DNA of 64,000 nucleotides from Microvirga pudoricolor (lineage in GTDB: Bacteria > Pseudomonadota > Alphaproteobacteria > Rhizobiales > Beijerinckiaceae), in assembly GCF_016892705.1 (NCBI RefSeq), contig NZ_JAFEMB010000005.1, positions 124,001 to 188,000 on the forward strand. The letters run 5' to 3'. The notes beneath the pieces were generated by a model. That model made no database searches and had not been told where the DNA came from. It saw only the letters and a program-made list of their open reading frames with translations. Both the position numbers and the translations under genes were made by a program. Position 1 is the first letter of the stretch; each line of letters starts with the position of its first letter. This document shows, piece by piece, positions 1-8,586 of this stretch.

Positions 1-1695
1 GCCATCGCTCAGACGCATGGCGTGCCGGAGATCCTGGCGAGGGTGCTGGCCGGTCGTGGCGTATCGGTCGCCGACACGGACGGATTCCTCAACCCGCGCT
101 TGCGCGACCTGCTGCCGGATCCGCATGTTCTCACCGACATGGAGGCCGCGGTCGAACGGCTCGCCCTGGCCGTCGAACGGCGGCAGACGGTCGCGATCTT
201 CGGCGACTACGACGTGGACGGGGCCTGCAGCGCCTCCCTGCTCGCCGAGTACCTGGCATCCTGCGGCGTGCCCTATCTGATCCACATCCCTGACCGCATC
301 ACCGAGGGGTATGGCCCCAACAGCGAGGCGATCCGAGGCCTGAGGGAACAGGGGGCGGACCTCCTCGTCACGGTGGATTGCGGAACCGCCAGCCTCGAGC
401 CCCTGGCTGAAGCCAAGCGGATCGGACTGGACTGCGTGGTCCTCGACCACCACCAGGCACCCCAACAGCTCCCCGAGACACAGGCTCTGGTGAACCCGAA
501 CCGGCAGGACGACCTGTCGGGCCTCGGCTATCTCTGCGCCGCAGGGGTCGTTTTCCTGACAATGATCGCTCTCAATCGCGCCCTTCGGGCCAAAGGCTTC
601 TTTGCCGGAACAACGGAGCCCGATCTCCTGTCGAGCCTGGATCTGGTGGCCCTGGCGACCGTGGCCGACGTCGTGCCCCTCGTCGGCCTCAACCGGGCTT
701 TCGTCCGCCAGGGACTGGTGGTCATGCGCAACCGCCGGCGCGCCGGGCTCGCGGCCCTGTTCGATGCGGCTGGCCTTTCGGGGGCCCCGGAGAGCTGGCA
801 TCTGGGATTCCTGGTCGGGCCCCGCATCAACGCAGGCGGCCGGATTGGAGACGCCGCCCTAGGGTCCAAGCTTCTGCTCACGCAGGATACGTCCCAGGCG
901 GCCCGCCTCGCAGGTGAACTCGACCGCCTCAACCGGGAGCGCCAGACAATCGAGCAGCTCGCCATTGCGGAGGCGGAGGCCCAGGCGCTGTTGTCGCTGG
1001 AAGCCGCACCGGATCGGCCGGTCATCGGGACCGCCTCGGCCCAATGGCATCCGGGCGTTGTGGGCCTCATCGCGTCCCGCCTCAAGGAACGCCTGCGACG
1101 GCCCGCCTTCGCGTTCACGTTCAATCCTGATGGGACCGCAACGGGATCAGGACGCTCGATCCAGGGGGTGGATCTCGGCCGCGCGGTGAGGGGCGCGGTC
1201 GATGCGGGTCTGGCCATCAAGGGGGGCGGCCACGCGATGGCGGCCGGGGTGACGATCCGCCAGCACGATTTCCCGGCTTTTCTCGAATACATGGCAGCCC
1301 AGGTCACCGAAGCCTATGCGGAGGCCCACGCGGCGGATCATTACGCCATCGACGCGACGTTGACGGCCGGAGCGGCCCAGCCTGGAATCGTCTCGGCCCT
1401 GGAGCGGGCAGGGCCCTTCGGCGCGGGCCAGCCGGAGCCTGTCTTCGCCTTCCCCCAGCATCGAATCGTCGAGGCTCGGGAGGTTGGAAGCGGAGGGCAT
1501 GTGCGCGTGAAGCTCCGCGGCGGCGACGGCTCGTTCATCGGCGGGATCGCCTTCCGGGCCGCTCATCAGCCGATCGGCCAAGCTCTGACCAACGGGATCG
1601 GCCTTGTGGTTCATGTGGCTGGGACGCTTTCGATCGATCGCTGGGGTGGCGGCGAAAAGGTCGAGCTGCGCGTTCAGGACGTTGCGAACCCCTGA
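1..1695 (+). CDS. recJ: Single-stranded-DNA-specific exonuclease RecJ (5' end cut by window)
   Basis: RecJ is a 5'-3' single-strand DNA exonuclease acting in recombinational and mismatch repair in the cytoplasm. The frame is open from base 1, so the true start lies outside the window; a GTG at 22 is only an internal codon. About 564 residues are visible, close to the usual ~600. The DHH phosphoesterase signature is present: DYDVDG near visible residue 69 and VLDHHQ near 149 supply metal ligands, and a DHHA1-like segment with GGGHAMAAG follows near 405. The C-terminal OB-like part is intact up to a TGA. No neighbour shares its transcription direction closely; tRNA-Glu follows after about 100 bases. 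Confidence 0.95.
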   Translation, partial: AIAQTHGVPEILARVLAGRGVSVADTDGFLNPRLRDLLPDPHVLTDMEAAVERLALAVERRQTVAIFGDYDVDGACSASLLAEYLASCGVPYLIHIPDRITEGYGPNSEAIRGLREQGADLLVTVDCGTASLEPLAEAKRIGLDCVVLDHHQAPQQLPETQALVNPNRQDDLSGLGYLCAAGVVFLTMIALNRALRAKGFFAGTTEPDLLSSLDLVALATVADVVPLVGLNRAFVRQGLVVMRNRRRAGLAALFDAAGLSGAPESWHLGFLVGPRINAGGRIGDAALGSKLLLTQDTSQAARLAGELDRLNRERQTIEQLAIAEAEAQALLSLEAAPDRPVIGTASAQWHPGVVGLIASRLKERLRRPAFAFTFNPDGTATGSGRSIQGVDLGRAVRGAVDAGLAIKGGGHAMAAGVTIRQHDFPAFLEYMAAQVTEAYAEAHAADHYAIDATLTAGAAQPGIVSALERAGPFGAGQPEPVFAFPQHRIVEAREVGSGGHVRVKLRGGDGSFIGGIAFRAAHQPIGQALTNGIGLVVHVAGTLSIDRWGGGEKVELRVQDVANP

Positions 1696-1797
1696 TGGGA
1701 CCGCGCTTGCGTCCCTCAGCCTGATTTCTTCAATAGGGTGCTTGCCGCGCTGACAGAACCCCATTATACACCCGCCTGTCTCGGTGATTTCGCCGAT

Positions 1798-1873
1798 GCG
1801 CCCTTCGTCTAGCGGTCTAGGACGTTGCCCTTTCACGGCAAAAACACGGGTTCGAGTCCCGTAGGGCGCGCCA
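1798..1873 (+). tRNA. tRNA-Glu (anticodon TTC)
   Basis: The acceptor arms GCGCCCT and AGGGCGC pair, the discriminator base is G and the CCA end is encoded. The anticodon stem TTGCC/GGCAA encloses a loop with TTC, and the T arm holds the standard GGTTCGAGTCCC. All parts fit a canonical cloverleaf. Confidence 0.95.
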
Positions 1874-1925
1874 CTTCAAGTGGCCCGTACAAGCTCCCGA
1901 GTGATCCGAACTGTCTGTCCACGCT

Positions 1926-1940
1926 GTTATACAATATAAC
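1926..1940. repeat. Short AT-rich inverted repeat upstream of the GT2 gene
   Basis: GTTATA-CAA-TATAAC forms two perfect 6-base arms around 3 bases in an otherwise GC-rich gap. It overlaps a possible -10 element (TACAAT). It lies 32 bases before the GTG start of the glycosyltransferase gene. An operator or core promoter role is only an inference; no clear -35 hexamer is seen. Confidence 0.3.
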
Positions 1941-1972
1941 GCTTGCGGTCCCGTGTGCGGGCAGGATAGGGC

Positions 1973-2962
1973 GTGCCGGTCATGACGCAACAGCCAGAAC
2001 TCTCGGTCATCGTCCCCTGCTTCAACGAGGAAGAGGCCATCGGCCACACTCACGCGCGGCTCAGCGCCGTCTTGCAGGGGATGGGGCTGACCTACGAGAT
2101 CATCTACATCGATGACGGCAGCCGCGACCGGACCGCATCCCTTCTGGGCGACCTGCAGCGCAAGGACCAGCATGTGCGCGTGCTGCGCCTGTCGCGCAAT
2201 TTCGGGCATCAGATCGCCGTCACGGCCGGGCTTGACTACGCGCAGGGACGGGCCGTCATCCTCATCGATGCGGATCTCCAAGACCCACCGGAGGTCATTC
2301 CAGGAATGGTCGCCAAGTGGCGGGAGGGTTTCCAGGTGGTCTACGGCCAGCGGGAGTCCCGGGCCGGCGAAACCCGGTTCAAGCTTTGGACCGCTCACGC
2401 TTTCTACCGGTTCATCAACACGCTGTCCGAGGTGCCGATCCCGGTCGATACGGGTGACTTCCGCCTGATGGATCGTTCAGTCGTCGAGGCCCTGGGACGC
2501 ATGCGTGAAAAGCACCGCATGCTCCGGGCCATGACGAGTTGGGTCGGATATCGCCAAACCGCCCTGCCGTATGAGCGCCAGGAGCGCTTCGCCGGACGCT
2601 CGAAATATCCGCTCCGCAAGATGATGCTCCTGGCCTTGGACGGCATCGTGTCGTTCTCGGTCGTGCCCCTGAGGCTCGTCACCATGACGGGCGTCGCCTT
2701 CTCGGTCCTGTCCGTCCTGGGCATGATTTATGCGCTCGTCGTGCGCCTGATGACCGACAATTGGGTGCCGGGCTGGGCTATTCTCTTCATCACGATCCTC
2801 CTCGTGGCCGGCGTGCAGTCCATATTCCTCGGCGTCATCGGAGAATATGTCGGGCGAATCTACAGCGAAGCCAAGGATCGACCCCTGTTCCTGGTTCTCG
2901 AGGAACTCGGCTTCGAAGAGGAGGTCGACCGTGAGCGACCTCCCATCCGTGCTGCCCGCTAG
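1973..2962 (+). CDS. GT2-family membrane-anchored glycosyltransferase (DPM1/GtrB-like)
   Basis: This is a family 2 glycosyltransferase of the type that moves a sugar from a nucleotide donor to polyprenyl phosphate at the inner membrane. The N-terminal ~220 residues hold the GT-A fold: LSVIVPCFNEEE at the start, YIDDGSRDRT, and DADLQDPPE as the DXD metal/nucleotide motif. Two transmembrane segments follow near residues 230-255 and 265-290, as in GtrB/ArnC/DPM1-like proteins. The GTG at 1973 has AGGA six bases upstream; an in-frame ATG at 1982 is an equally possible start. The stop overlaps the stop of the opposite aldolase gene within CTAG. The acceptor and sugar cannot be told from sequence. 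Confidence 0.85.
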   Translation: MPVMTQQPELSVIVPCFNEEEAIGHTHARLSAVLQGMGLTYEIIYIDDGSRDRTASLLGDLQRKDQHVRVLRLSRNFGHQIAVTAGLDYAQGRAVILIDADLQDPPEVIPGMVAKWREGFQVVYGQRESRAGETRFKLWTAHAFYRFINTLSEVPIPVDTGDFRLMDRSVVEALGRMREKHRMLRAMTSWVGYRQTALPYERQERFAGRSKYPLRKMMLLALDGIVSFSVVPLRLVTMTGVAFSVLSVLGMIYALVVRLMTDNWVPGWAILFITILLVAGVQSIFLGVIGEYVGRIYSEAKDRPLFLVLEELGFEEEVDRERPPIRAAR

Positions 2963-3585
2963 CCCGCCTTGAGGGCCTGCCAAGCCTCGGAGAACGCACG
3001 GGCGTTGCGGGAGATGTCCGCAACGGCCATGCCCGGCGCGAACAAGGCGGATCCGAGACCGAAGCCGTCGGCGCCGGCATCCACGTAGGACTTCATGGTC
3101 TCCGGCTTGATGCCGCCAACCGGCAGCACGATCGTGCCTTTCGGGAGGACGGCCCGCCAGGCTTTGACCACGGCGGGCGGCACCGCCTCGGCGGGGAAGA
3201 TCTTGATGGCATCGGCTCCGGCCTTGAGGGCCGCGAACGCCTCCGTGGGCGTCGCAACGCCGGGCGTGCACACCATGCGGAGCTCCTTGGCCCGGCGGAT
3301 CACCTCGGTATCGCCGTGGGGCATGACGACGAGCCGGCCTCCGACGTCCCGGACCCCGTCGACGTCCGCCGGGCTGAGCACGGTGCCGGCTCCGACCAGC
3401 ACATCCTTCGGCAGGGTCCGGCTCAGGGTCTCGATGCTTCGGAAGGGCTCGGGCGAGTTGAGCGGAACTTCGATGATTCGAAAGCCCGCTTCGACCAGAG
3501 CCGACCCAACGGCCTCGGCTTCGTCCGGCCTCAAACCCCGAAGAATTGCGACCAGAGGAAGACTTGCGAGAAAGTCCTGAAGCAC
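2959..3585 (-). CDS. 2-dehydro-3-deoxy-6-phosphogalactonate (KDPGal) aldolase
   Basis: This is a class I aldolase of the KDPG/KHG family, which splits 2-keto-3-deoxy-6-phospho-sugar acids into pyruvate and glyceraldehyde 3-phosphate. Its 208 residues match the family length. Family motifs are AILRG (substrate arginine), IIEVPLNSPEPF (catalytic glutamate), GAGTVL and DAIKIFPAE with the Schiff-base lysine. The AILRGLRPDEA and VPLNSP wording resembles DgoA-type phosphogalactonate aldolases more than Eda, but the choice of galactonate over gluconate substrate is inferred. No sugar-acid kinase or dehydratase lies next to it here. It is convergent with the GT2 gene, sharing a CTAG stop. Confidence 0.85.
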   Translation of the reverse strand: MLQDFLASLPLVAILRGLRPDEAEAVGSALVEAGFRIIEVPLNSPEPFRSIETLSRTLPKDVLVGAGTVLSPADVDGVRDVGGRLVVMPHGDTEVIRRAKELRMVCTPGVATPTEAFAALKAGADAIKIFPAEAVPPAVVKAWRAVLPKGTIVLPVGGIKPETMKSYVDAGADGFGLGSALFAPGMAVADISRNARAFSEAWQALKAG

Positions 3586-3755
3586 AAGGTGACCTTTCCT
3601 GTAGGACGCGAGGCGCCGGGGTGCGCCGTGATCAATGCCTTAATTGGCCAAGACAAGCGCGTTTTCAACCGAAAGGCCATGGCCGCCAAGCTCGACCGCA
3701 ACGGTCGTTGGGGCTAGATCTGAGCGCAACTGAGATGCACGGCGGCAGGGCGTTC

Positions 3756-4271
3756 ATGACACAGCGTACGAGATCGGGGGGCGACAGGCGGGGCTTGAGG
3801 CTCGACCGCATCGATCTCTCCATCCTCCGAACCATGCAGGAGAACGCCCGCATCACCTATCAGGCCCTTTCGGAGCGCATCGGCCTGTCGGCGAGACCTT
3901 CGCTCGAGCGCGTGCGCCGCCTGGAACAGAAGGGCGTCATTCGGGGCTATTCGGTGCTTCTCGATCCGGCCTCCGTCGGCCATGACATCATCGCACTGGC
4001 CGAAATCGCAATGCGCGACCCCTCGGCTTCTACCCGGCAGCGCCTCGAGCGGGCCTTGATTGCGCACCCGTCCGTGGTCGAGCTCCAAGTGGTCAACGGC
4101 GCGCACGACTACGCGGCCCGCGTCGTCGCCCCATCGCTGGCCAATTACGAGGCTCTGACGGAGGCCTTCCTGGCCGACCCGGCCTTTGGGATCAGCCGCA
4201 TCCACACGACATTCGTCCTCAAAACCCTCAAGCCGTTCGCGGGGTATCCGGTCCCAGACGACGAGGACTGA
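3756..4271 (+). CDS. Lrp/AsnC-family transcriptional regulator
   Basis: This is an amino-acid-responsive DNA-binding protein of about 171 residues. An N-terminal winged helix-turn-helix (LDRIDLSILRTMQENARITY, then LSERIGLSARPSLERVRRLE) is followed by the αβ RAM ligand domain (EIAMRD, VVELQVVNGAHDY). The ATG at 3756 was chosen because GGCAGGG lies at good spacing; an in-frame ATG at 3735 and a longer open frame to 3546 lack support. It sits 99 bases upstream of the ornithine aminotransferase gene in the same direction. As with known Lrp-type activators next to arginine/ornithine catabolic genes, it probably controls them; this is inference from position. Confidence 0.88.
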   Translation: MTQRTRSGGDRRGLRLDRIDLSILRTMQENARITYQALSERIGLSARPSLERVRRLEQKGVIRGYSVLLDPASVGHDIIALAEIAMRDPSASTRQRLERALIAHPSVVELQVVNGAHDYAARVVAPSLANYEALTEAFLADPAFGISRIHTTFVLKTLKPFAGYPVPDDED

Positions 4272-4370
4272 CGCCAAGCTTCGCCTTGGCGACAGGATCG
4301 GCTTCCGATCATGGCCTGTTCGACGGTTTCGGTCCCTGGGATTTCCTAGACTCGGGGAAAAGAGGGACCC

Positions 4371-5636
4371 ATGAACGACAGCTTGAACATCATCGCCCAC
4401 GAGCAGGCCGTCACCGCCGCCAATTACGACCCCCTTCCCGTGGTTCTGACGGAGGCCAGGGGCGTCTGGGCGACCGACGTCGATGGCAAGCGCTACCTCG
4501 ACATGATGAGCGCTTACTCAGCGGTGAGCCTCGGCCACGGTCATCCCCGAATCCTGAAAGCCATGTCGGAGCAGGCCGCCAGGCTCGCCGTGACGAGCCG
4601 CGCCTACCACACGGACGTTCTCGGGCCCTTCCTGGCGAAGTTGGTTGCCCTGACGGGCCTCGACGTCGCGTTGCCGATGAACACCGGCGCGGAGGCGGTC
4701 GAGACCGCCATCAAGGCAGCCCGACGCTGGGGCTACCGGAGGAAGGGCATCGCCGTGGATCAGGCCGAGATCCTCGTGGCCGAGAATAATTTCCACGGTC
4801 GCACGACAGCCATCGTGGGCTTTTCCTCGGATGCCTCCTATCGCGAAGGCTTCGGCCCGTTCCCGGGCGGCTTCAAGCGGGTTCCGTTCGGGGATGCCGA
4901 GGCGATGACTCGGGCCGTCACGGATCGCACCTGCGCGGTCCTGGTGGAGCCCATCCAGGGAGAGGCAGGCATCGTCCTTCCTCCGGAGGGCTACCTGAAG
5001 GACCTGCGGACCCTGTGCGACAAGCGCAACCTGCTCCTGCTCCTCGATGAGGTGCAATCGGGGCTTGGGCGCACGGGTCGCTGGTTCGCCCATCAGCACG
5101 AGGAGATCCGGCCGGACGGGCTGATATTGGGGAAAGCCTTGGGCGGAGGCGTCTATCCCGTCTCCGCTCTCGTTGGGACGCGCGACCTGATGGAGGTTTT
5201 CGGTCCCGGATCCCATGGCTCGACCTTCGGGGGAAACCCCCTCGCGGCCCGGATCGGGCTCGAAGCCCTGGCGGTGATCGAGGACGAAGGGCTGGTCCAG
5301 CGCAGCGCCGAACTGGGCGCCTATCTCTTGGAGCGTCTTCGCGCCATGCGCAGCAACGTGGTCGTGGACGTGCGAGGTCGGGGCCTCTGGGTCGGCGTCG
5401 AAATCGATCCATCCGCGGCCTCGGCGCGTTCTCTTTGCGACAACCTGCTGAGGGAGGGCGTCCTGTCCAAGGACACGCACGGGACGGTTTTGCGTTTCGC
5501 ACCGCCCCTGACGATCACGCGGGATGAGATCGACTGGGCGATGGAGCGGATCGAAAAGGTGTTCGCCCAGCTCCCGGACCCTCATGCCTCGCACGCCCAG
5601 GTTTCGCCCGCCCAAGCTTCGCACGCCCAAGCATGA
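4371..5636 (+). CDS. rocD: Ornithine--oxo-acid aminotransferase
   Basis: This PLP enzyme converts L-ornithine and 2-oxoglutarate to glutamate-5-semialdehyde and glutamate, in the cytoplasm. Class III aminotransferase marks are clear: NTGAEAVETAIKAARRWGY, NNFHGRTTAIVGFSSD, VEPIQGEAGI, LLLDEVQSGLGRTG, and LILGKALGGG with the PLP-binding lysine. The body is the family length (~400 residues), and the last ~18 residues (after LPDP) are a low-complexity Ser/His/Ala/Gln tail encoded by short DNA repeats, not part of the family fold. The ATG at 4371 is preceded by GGGGAAAAGAGGG. Its stop overlaps the next ATG by 4 bases (ATGA), so it is translationally coupled to the ureohydrolase. Confidence 0.93.
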   Translation: MNDSLNIIAHEQAVTAANYDPLPVVLTEARGVWATDVDGKRYLDMMSAYSAVSLGHGHPRILKAMSEQAARLAVTSRAYHTDVLGPFLAKLVALTGLDVALPMNTGAEAVETAIKAARRWGYRRKGIAVDQAEILVAENNFHGRTTAIVGFSSDASYREGFGPFPGGFKRVPFGDAEAMTRAVTDRTCAVLVEPIQGEAGIVLPPEGYLKDLRTLCDKRNLLLLLDEVQSGLGRTGRWFAHQHEEIRPDGLILGKALGGGVYPVSALVGTRDLMEVFGPGSHGSTFGGNPLAARIGLEALAVIEDEGLVQRSAELGAYLLERLRAMRSNVVVDVRGRGLWVGVEIDPSAASARSLCDNLLREGVLSKDTHGTVLRFAPPLTITRDEIDWAMERIEKVFAQLPDPHASHAQVSPAQASHAQA

Positions 5637-6664
5637 CGCAAAGGTCCCCAAGCATGTCAGGAAGCCTCAATATCAAGCCGAGCCGCGTCGAACGGGACAA
5701 GCGTCTTGCCGCCTATCAGCCCTTGTCCGGCATGGTCGTGCCGCGTTTCGCCGGAATCTCGACGTTCATGCGGTTGCCGCACATCTTGCCGGAAAGTGCG
5801 CCCGGGGAGATCGACATCGCGCTCCTCGGGATCCCGTTCGATGGCGCCACCACCAATCGGCCAGGCACGCGGCTGGGTCCGCGTCAGGTTCGCGAGGCGT
5901 CGTCCCTGATGCGGCTCGTGAACTACGGAACGCTTGTTGCGCCTTACGACCTGTGCGCCTGCGCGGATGTGGGCGACGTGCCCGTGAACCCCATCGACGT
6001 GTCGGACACCCTCGGCCGGATCGAGGCACAGATCGCCCATCTGCATGCGGCCGGCATTACGCCCTTGTCCGTTGGAGGCGACCACATCGTGTCCTACCCG
6101 ATCCTGCGGGCGCTCGGCGCTCGTGAGCCCGTCGGACTGATCCATGTGGACGCGCACAGCGATACCGGAGACACCTATTTCGGGGGTCAGAAGCTCACGC
6201 ACGGGACTCCCTTCCGCCGGGCCATCGAAGATGGCGTGCTGGACCCGAAGCGTATGGTCCAGATCGGGATCCGCGGGACCATGTACTCCACTGACGAGCG
6301 CGACTGGGCGCTCGACCAAGGCATCCGGATCATCGACATGGAGGAGGTTGCTGAGAAGGGCATTCCCTATGCGATCGCGGAGGCTCGCCGCGTCGTGGGA
6401 CAGGGCCGCACCTACTTCACCTTCGATATCGACTCCATCGACCCGGCCTTCGCGCCTGGAACCGGCACGCCGGAGATCGGAGGCTTCACCAGCCGCGAGG
6501 CGCTGCAGCTCGTTCGTGGCTTTCGCCATCTCGACCTCGTGGGCGCCGACATGGTGGAAGTGTCGCCGCCGCTCGATCCGACGGGAGGAACCGCGCTCGT
6601 GGGAGCCTCGATCGCCTTCGAGCTTCTGTGCCTGCTGGCGGAGGCTCGCTCGGAGCGCAATTAA
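5633..6664 (+). CDS. Agmatinase-family ureohydrolase
   Basis: This is a manganese ureohydrolase that removes urea from a guanidino compound. All metal motifs are intact: GGDHIVSYPI, HVDAHSDTGD and FDIDSIDPAFAPG. The GTGTPEIGG stretch and the ~40-residue N-terminal arm are typical of agmatinase/guanidinobutyrase types rather than RocF arginase. It overlaps rocD by ATGA, which suggests a two-gene operon that takes guanidino substrates toward glutamate semialdehyde. If it makes ornithine from arginine it acts as an arginase; if not, its substrate may be agmatine or 4-guanidinobutyrate. A second in-frame ATG at 5654 has no better ribosome site. Confidence 0.88.
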   Translation: MTQRSPSMSGSLNIKPSRVERDKRLAAYQPLSGMVVPRFAGISTFMRLPHILPESAPGEIDIALLGIPFDGATTNRPGTRLGPRQVREASSLMRLVNYGTLVAPYDLCACADVGDVPVNPIDVSDTLGRIEAQIAHLHAAGITPLSVGGDHIVSYPILRALGAREPVGLIHVDAHSDTGDTYFGGQKLTHGTPFRRAIEDGVLDPKRMVQIGIRGTMYSTDERDWALDQGIRIIDMEEVAEKGIPYAIAEARRVVGQGRTYFTFDIDSIDPAFAPGTGTPEIGGFTSREALQLVRGFRHLDLVGADMVEVSPPLDPTGGTALVGASIAFELLCLLAEARSERN

Positions 6665-6671
6665 CGTAACG

Positions 6672-7649
6672 TCATGCCGGCGGAACGCTTCTCAAGCATT
6701 GCTGGGCGGTGCGGGAGATTCGTGTCTGGTCGTCGGGGCCGACCGTACCGGCCATGACCTTCCGCCATGTGTCGTCCTCCCGGAGGCGGTCCACCACGCA
6801 AGAGCAGACGGATCGGCAGACCCGCACATTGCTGTTGCTGGTCAGGCAGTTCGCCTCGCATTGCTGGATGAAGGGCTGGGCTTCGGCCGTCCGGTTCGGA
6901 CCGACGAGTTGCAAAACCCCGTAGAGAGCGCCGAAGAGCACGAGCTGGTGGATCAGGTAGATCGGCAGGCTTTTGCGTCCTGCCCACACGAGCGCTCGCG
7001 TCCCCGGTCCCTTGGCGCCCACGGGAGCCGTCGGAGCCGCATTGCGCGGGAGAAGCAGAGCTCTCCCGATCACGATGCCGATGAGCACGAGGCCGAACCA
7101 CGGGAAGACCGGCACATAGTCGTTGGTGACGGGCTCGCTGGCTCCCAGGCCCAACCAGTCGAGCCACGGCCGGTCCCAGAGGGGAGCCGTAGCGATCCAT
7201 GGAAGGCTGAGGCAGAGCAGGGCTGACACGGCCGCGATCCAGGCGGGAAGGCGCAGAAACGGGAGGGCCAGGACGCTCGACAGCGCGATGCAATGCAGAA
7301 TTCCAAAGAAGATGTAGCTCTCGGGAAACGCGAGATAGGTTGCAATCGTCACGAGGGCGGCCGCCCCGGCGATCTTGGCGAGGCGCTTCAGGAAGGCCCA
7401 GCCACGAAATCCATTGGCATGGGCCATTGTTAACCCGACACCGACCAGGATCAGAAACGATCCGGCGATGGTGCGCGCGAACCAGCGCCAGGCTGGGTCC
7501 TGGATCAGATCCACGGGAATCAGCCTCAGGTAGCTCAAGTCCCACCCGAAGTGGTAGACCACCATGGCGCAGATCGCGATGCCGCGGGCAATGTCGATGC
7601 CATCCCATCTCCGGGAGGGGATCGCTCGGTTGGTCGCGGTGCTGGTCAA
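6672..7649 (-). CDS. DUF1624 / heparan-α-glucosaminide N-acetyltransferase-like membrane protein
   Basis: This polytopic inner-membrane protein of 325 residues is related to the catalytic domain of HGSNAT. It opens with RRWDGIDIARGIAICAMVVYHFGWDL, the family hallmark with a conserved His in the first membrane helix, and has about seven hydrophobic segments. Family members are presumed to move acyl groups across the membrane to cell-envelope sugars, but the substrate here is unknown. After the membrane part a Cys-rich C-terminal segment (CEANCLTSNSNVRVCRSVCSC, near residues 265-290) is unusual and may form disulfides in the periplasm. It converges with the ureohydrolase (7-base gap) and diverges from the sirtuin gene. 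Confidence 0.8.
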   Translation of the reverse strand: MTSTATNRAIPSRRWDGIDIARGIAICAMVVYHFGWDLSYLRLIPVDLIQDPAWRWFARTIAGSFLILVGVGLTMAHANGFRGWAFLKRLAKIAGAAALVTIATYLAFPESYIFFGILHCIALSSVLALPFLRLPAWIAAVSALLCLSLPWIATAPLWDRPWLDWLGLGASEPVTNDYVPVFPWFGLVLIGIVIGRALLLPRNAAPTAPVGAKGPGTRALVWAGRKSLPIYLIHQLVLFGALYGVLQLVGPNRTAEAQPFIQQCEANCLTSNSNVRVCRSVCSCVVDRLREDDTWRKVMAGTVGPDDQTRISRTAQQCLRSVPPA

Positions 7650-7704
7650 AGGCTTCGGTCCGGTTCTCGCCTGACATAGGGCAGGGGAGCCCTATATCAC
7701 CCCG

Positions 7705-8475
7705 ATGACGGAAAGCCTTGATTCTTTACTGGCCGCGCTGGCACGCCTCTTGAGCGAGAGCCGCGTCGCCGTCGGGTTCACCGGGGCTGGGATCTCCACG
7801 GAGAGCGGTGTCCCGGACTTCCGAACTCCTGGGTCGCCCTGGATGCAAAACAAGCCGATCCCCTACGAAGCGTTCCTGGCCAGCGCCGAGGTGCGCCGAG
7901 AGGCCTGGCGCCGCAAGTTCGCCATGGACGACCTCTACCGCGGCGCGCGTCCTGGCGTAGGACACCGCTTCCTGGCAACGATGGTATCGTCGGGCCGCAT
8001 GCCGGCCGTCATCACGCAGAACATCGACGGCCTGCACCAGCAATCGGGCCTCTCGCCCGAGGAGGTGATCGAGCTGCACGGGAACGGGACCTACGCGACC
8101 TGCCTGTCCTGCGGGACGCGTCATGAGCTGGATGGGATCCGATCCCTGTTCGAGACGGAGGGCAGTCCGCCGCCTTGCCGTCATTGTGGCGGGATCCTCA
8201 AATCGGCGACGGTATCGTTCGGGCAGGCTATGCCCTCCGACGCCATGAGAAGGGCACAAGACCTGACCCTGTCATGCGACCTGTTTCTGGTTTTGGGATC
8301 CTCTCTAGTGGTGTACCCCGCCGCCGCTCTTCCGTCGCTGGCTAAAAGAAACGGCGCGAGTCTCGTCATCGTCAACCGCGAACCCACCAAGCTCGATGCG
8401 GAAGCCGATTTGGTCATCCGCGGAGAGATCGGTTCGATCCTCGACGCTATCTCATTGAAATGGCAATATAATTGA
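7705..8475 (+). CDS. NAD-dependent protein deacylase, Sir2 family
   Basis: Sirtuins remove acyl groups from lysines using NAD. The 256-residue protein shows the Rossmann motif GAGISTESGVPDFR, TQNIDGLHQQSG, the catalytic His in IELHGN, the zinc knuckle CLSC...CRHC and the C-terminal VLGSSLVVYPAA. It is a single-domain bacterial CobB-like enzyme; preference for acetyl or succinyl groups cannot be decided by eye. The gene stands alone, starting 56 bases from the divergent DUF1624 gene. Confidence 0.92.
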   Translation: MTESLDSLLAALARLLSESRVAVGFTGAGISTESGVPDFRTPGSPWMQNKPIPYEAFLASAEVRREAWRRKFAMDDLYRGARPGVGHRFLATMVSSGRMPAVITQNIDGLHQQSGLSPEEVIELHGNGTYATCLSCGTRHELDGIRSLFETEGSPPPCRHCGGILKSATVSFGQAMPSDAMRRAQDLTLSCDLFLVLGSSLVVYPAAALPSLAKRNGASLVIVNREPTKLDAEADLVIRGEIGSILDAISLKWQYN

Positions 8476-8586
8476 AAGCCGGTGACGCTTCGGCATCATC
8501 AAAATCGCGTTTCGGGCTTCCCCGGATTCAGGACGGTGTTATCTTCTCATTAAGAGATGGCAGTTTGATTCGAGTGCGGGTTTCTC

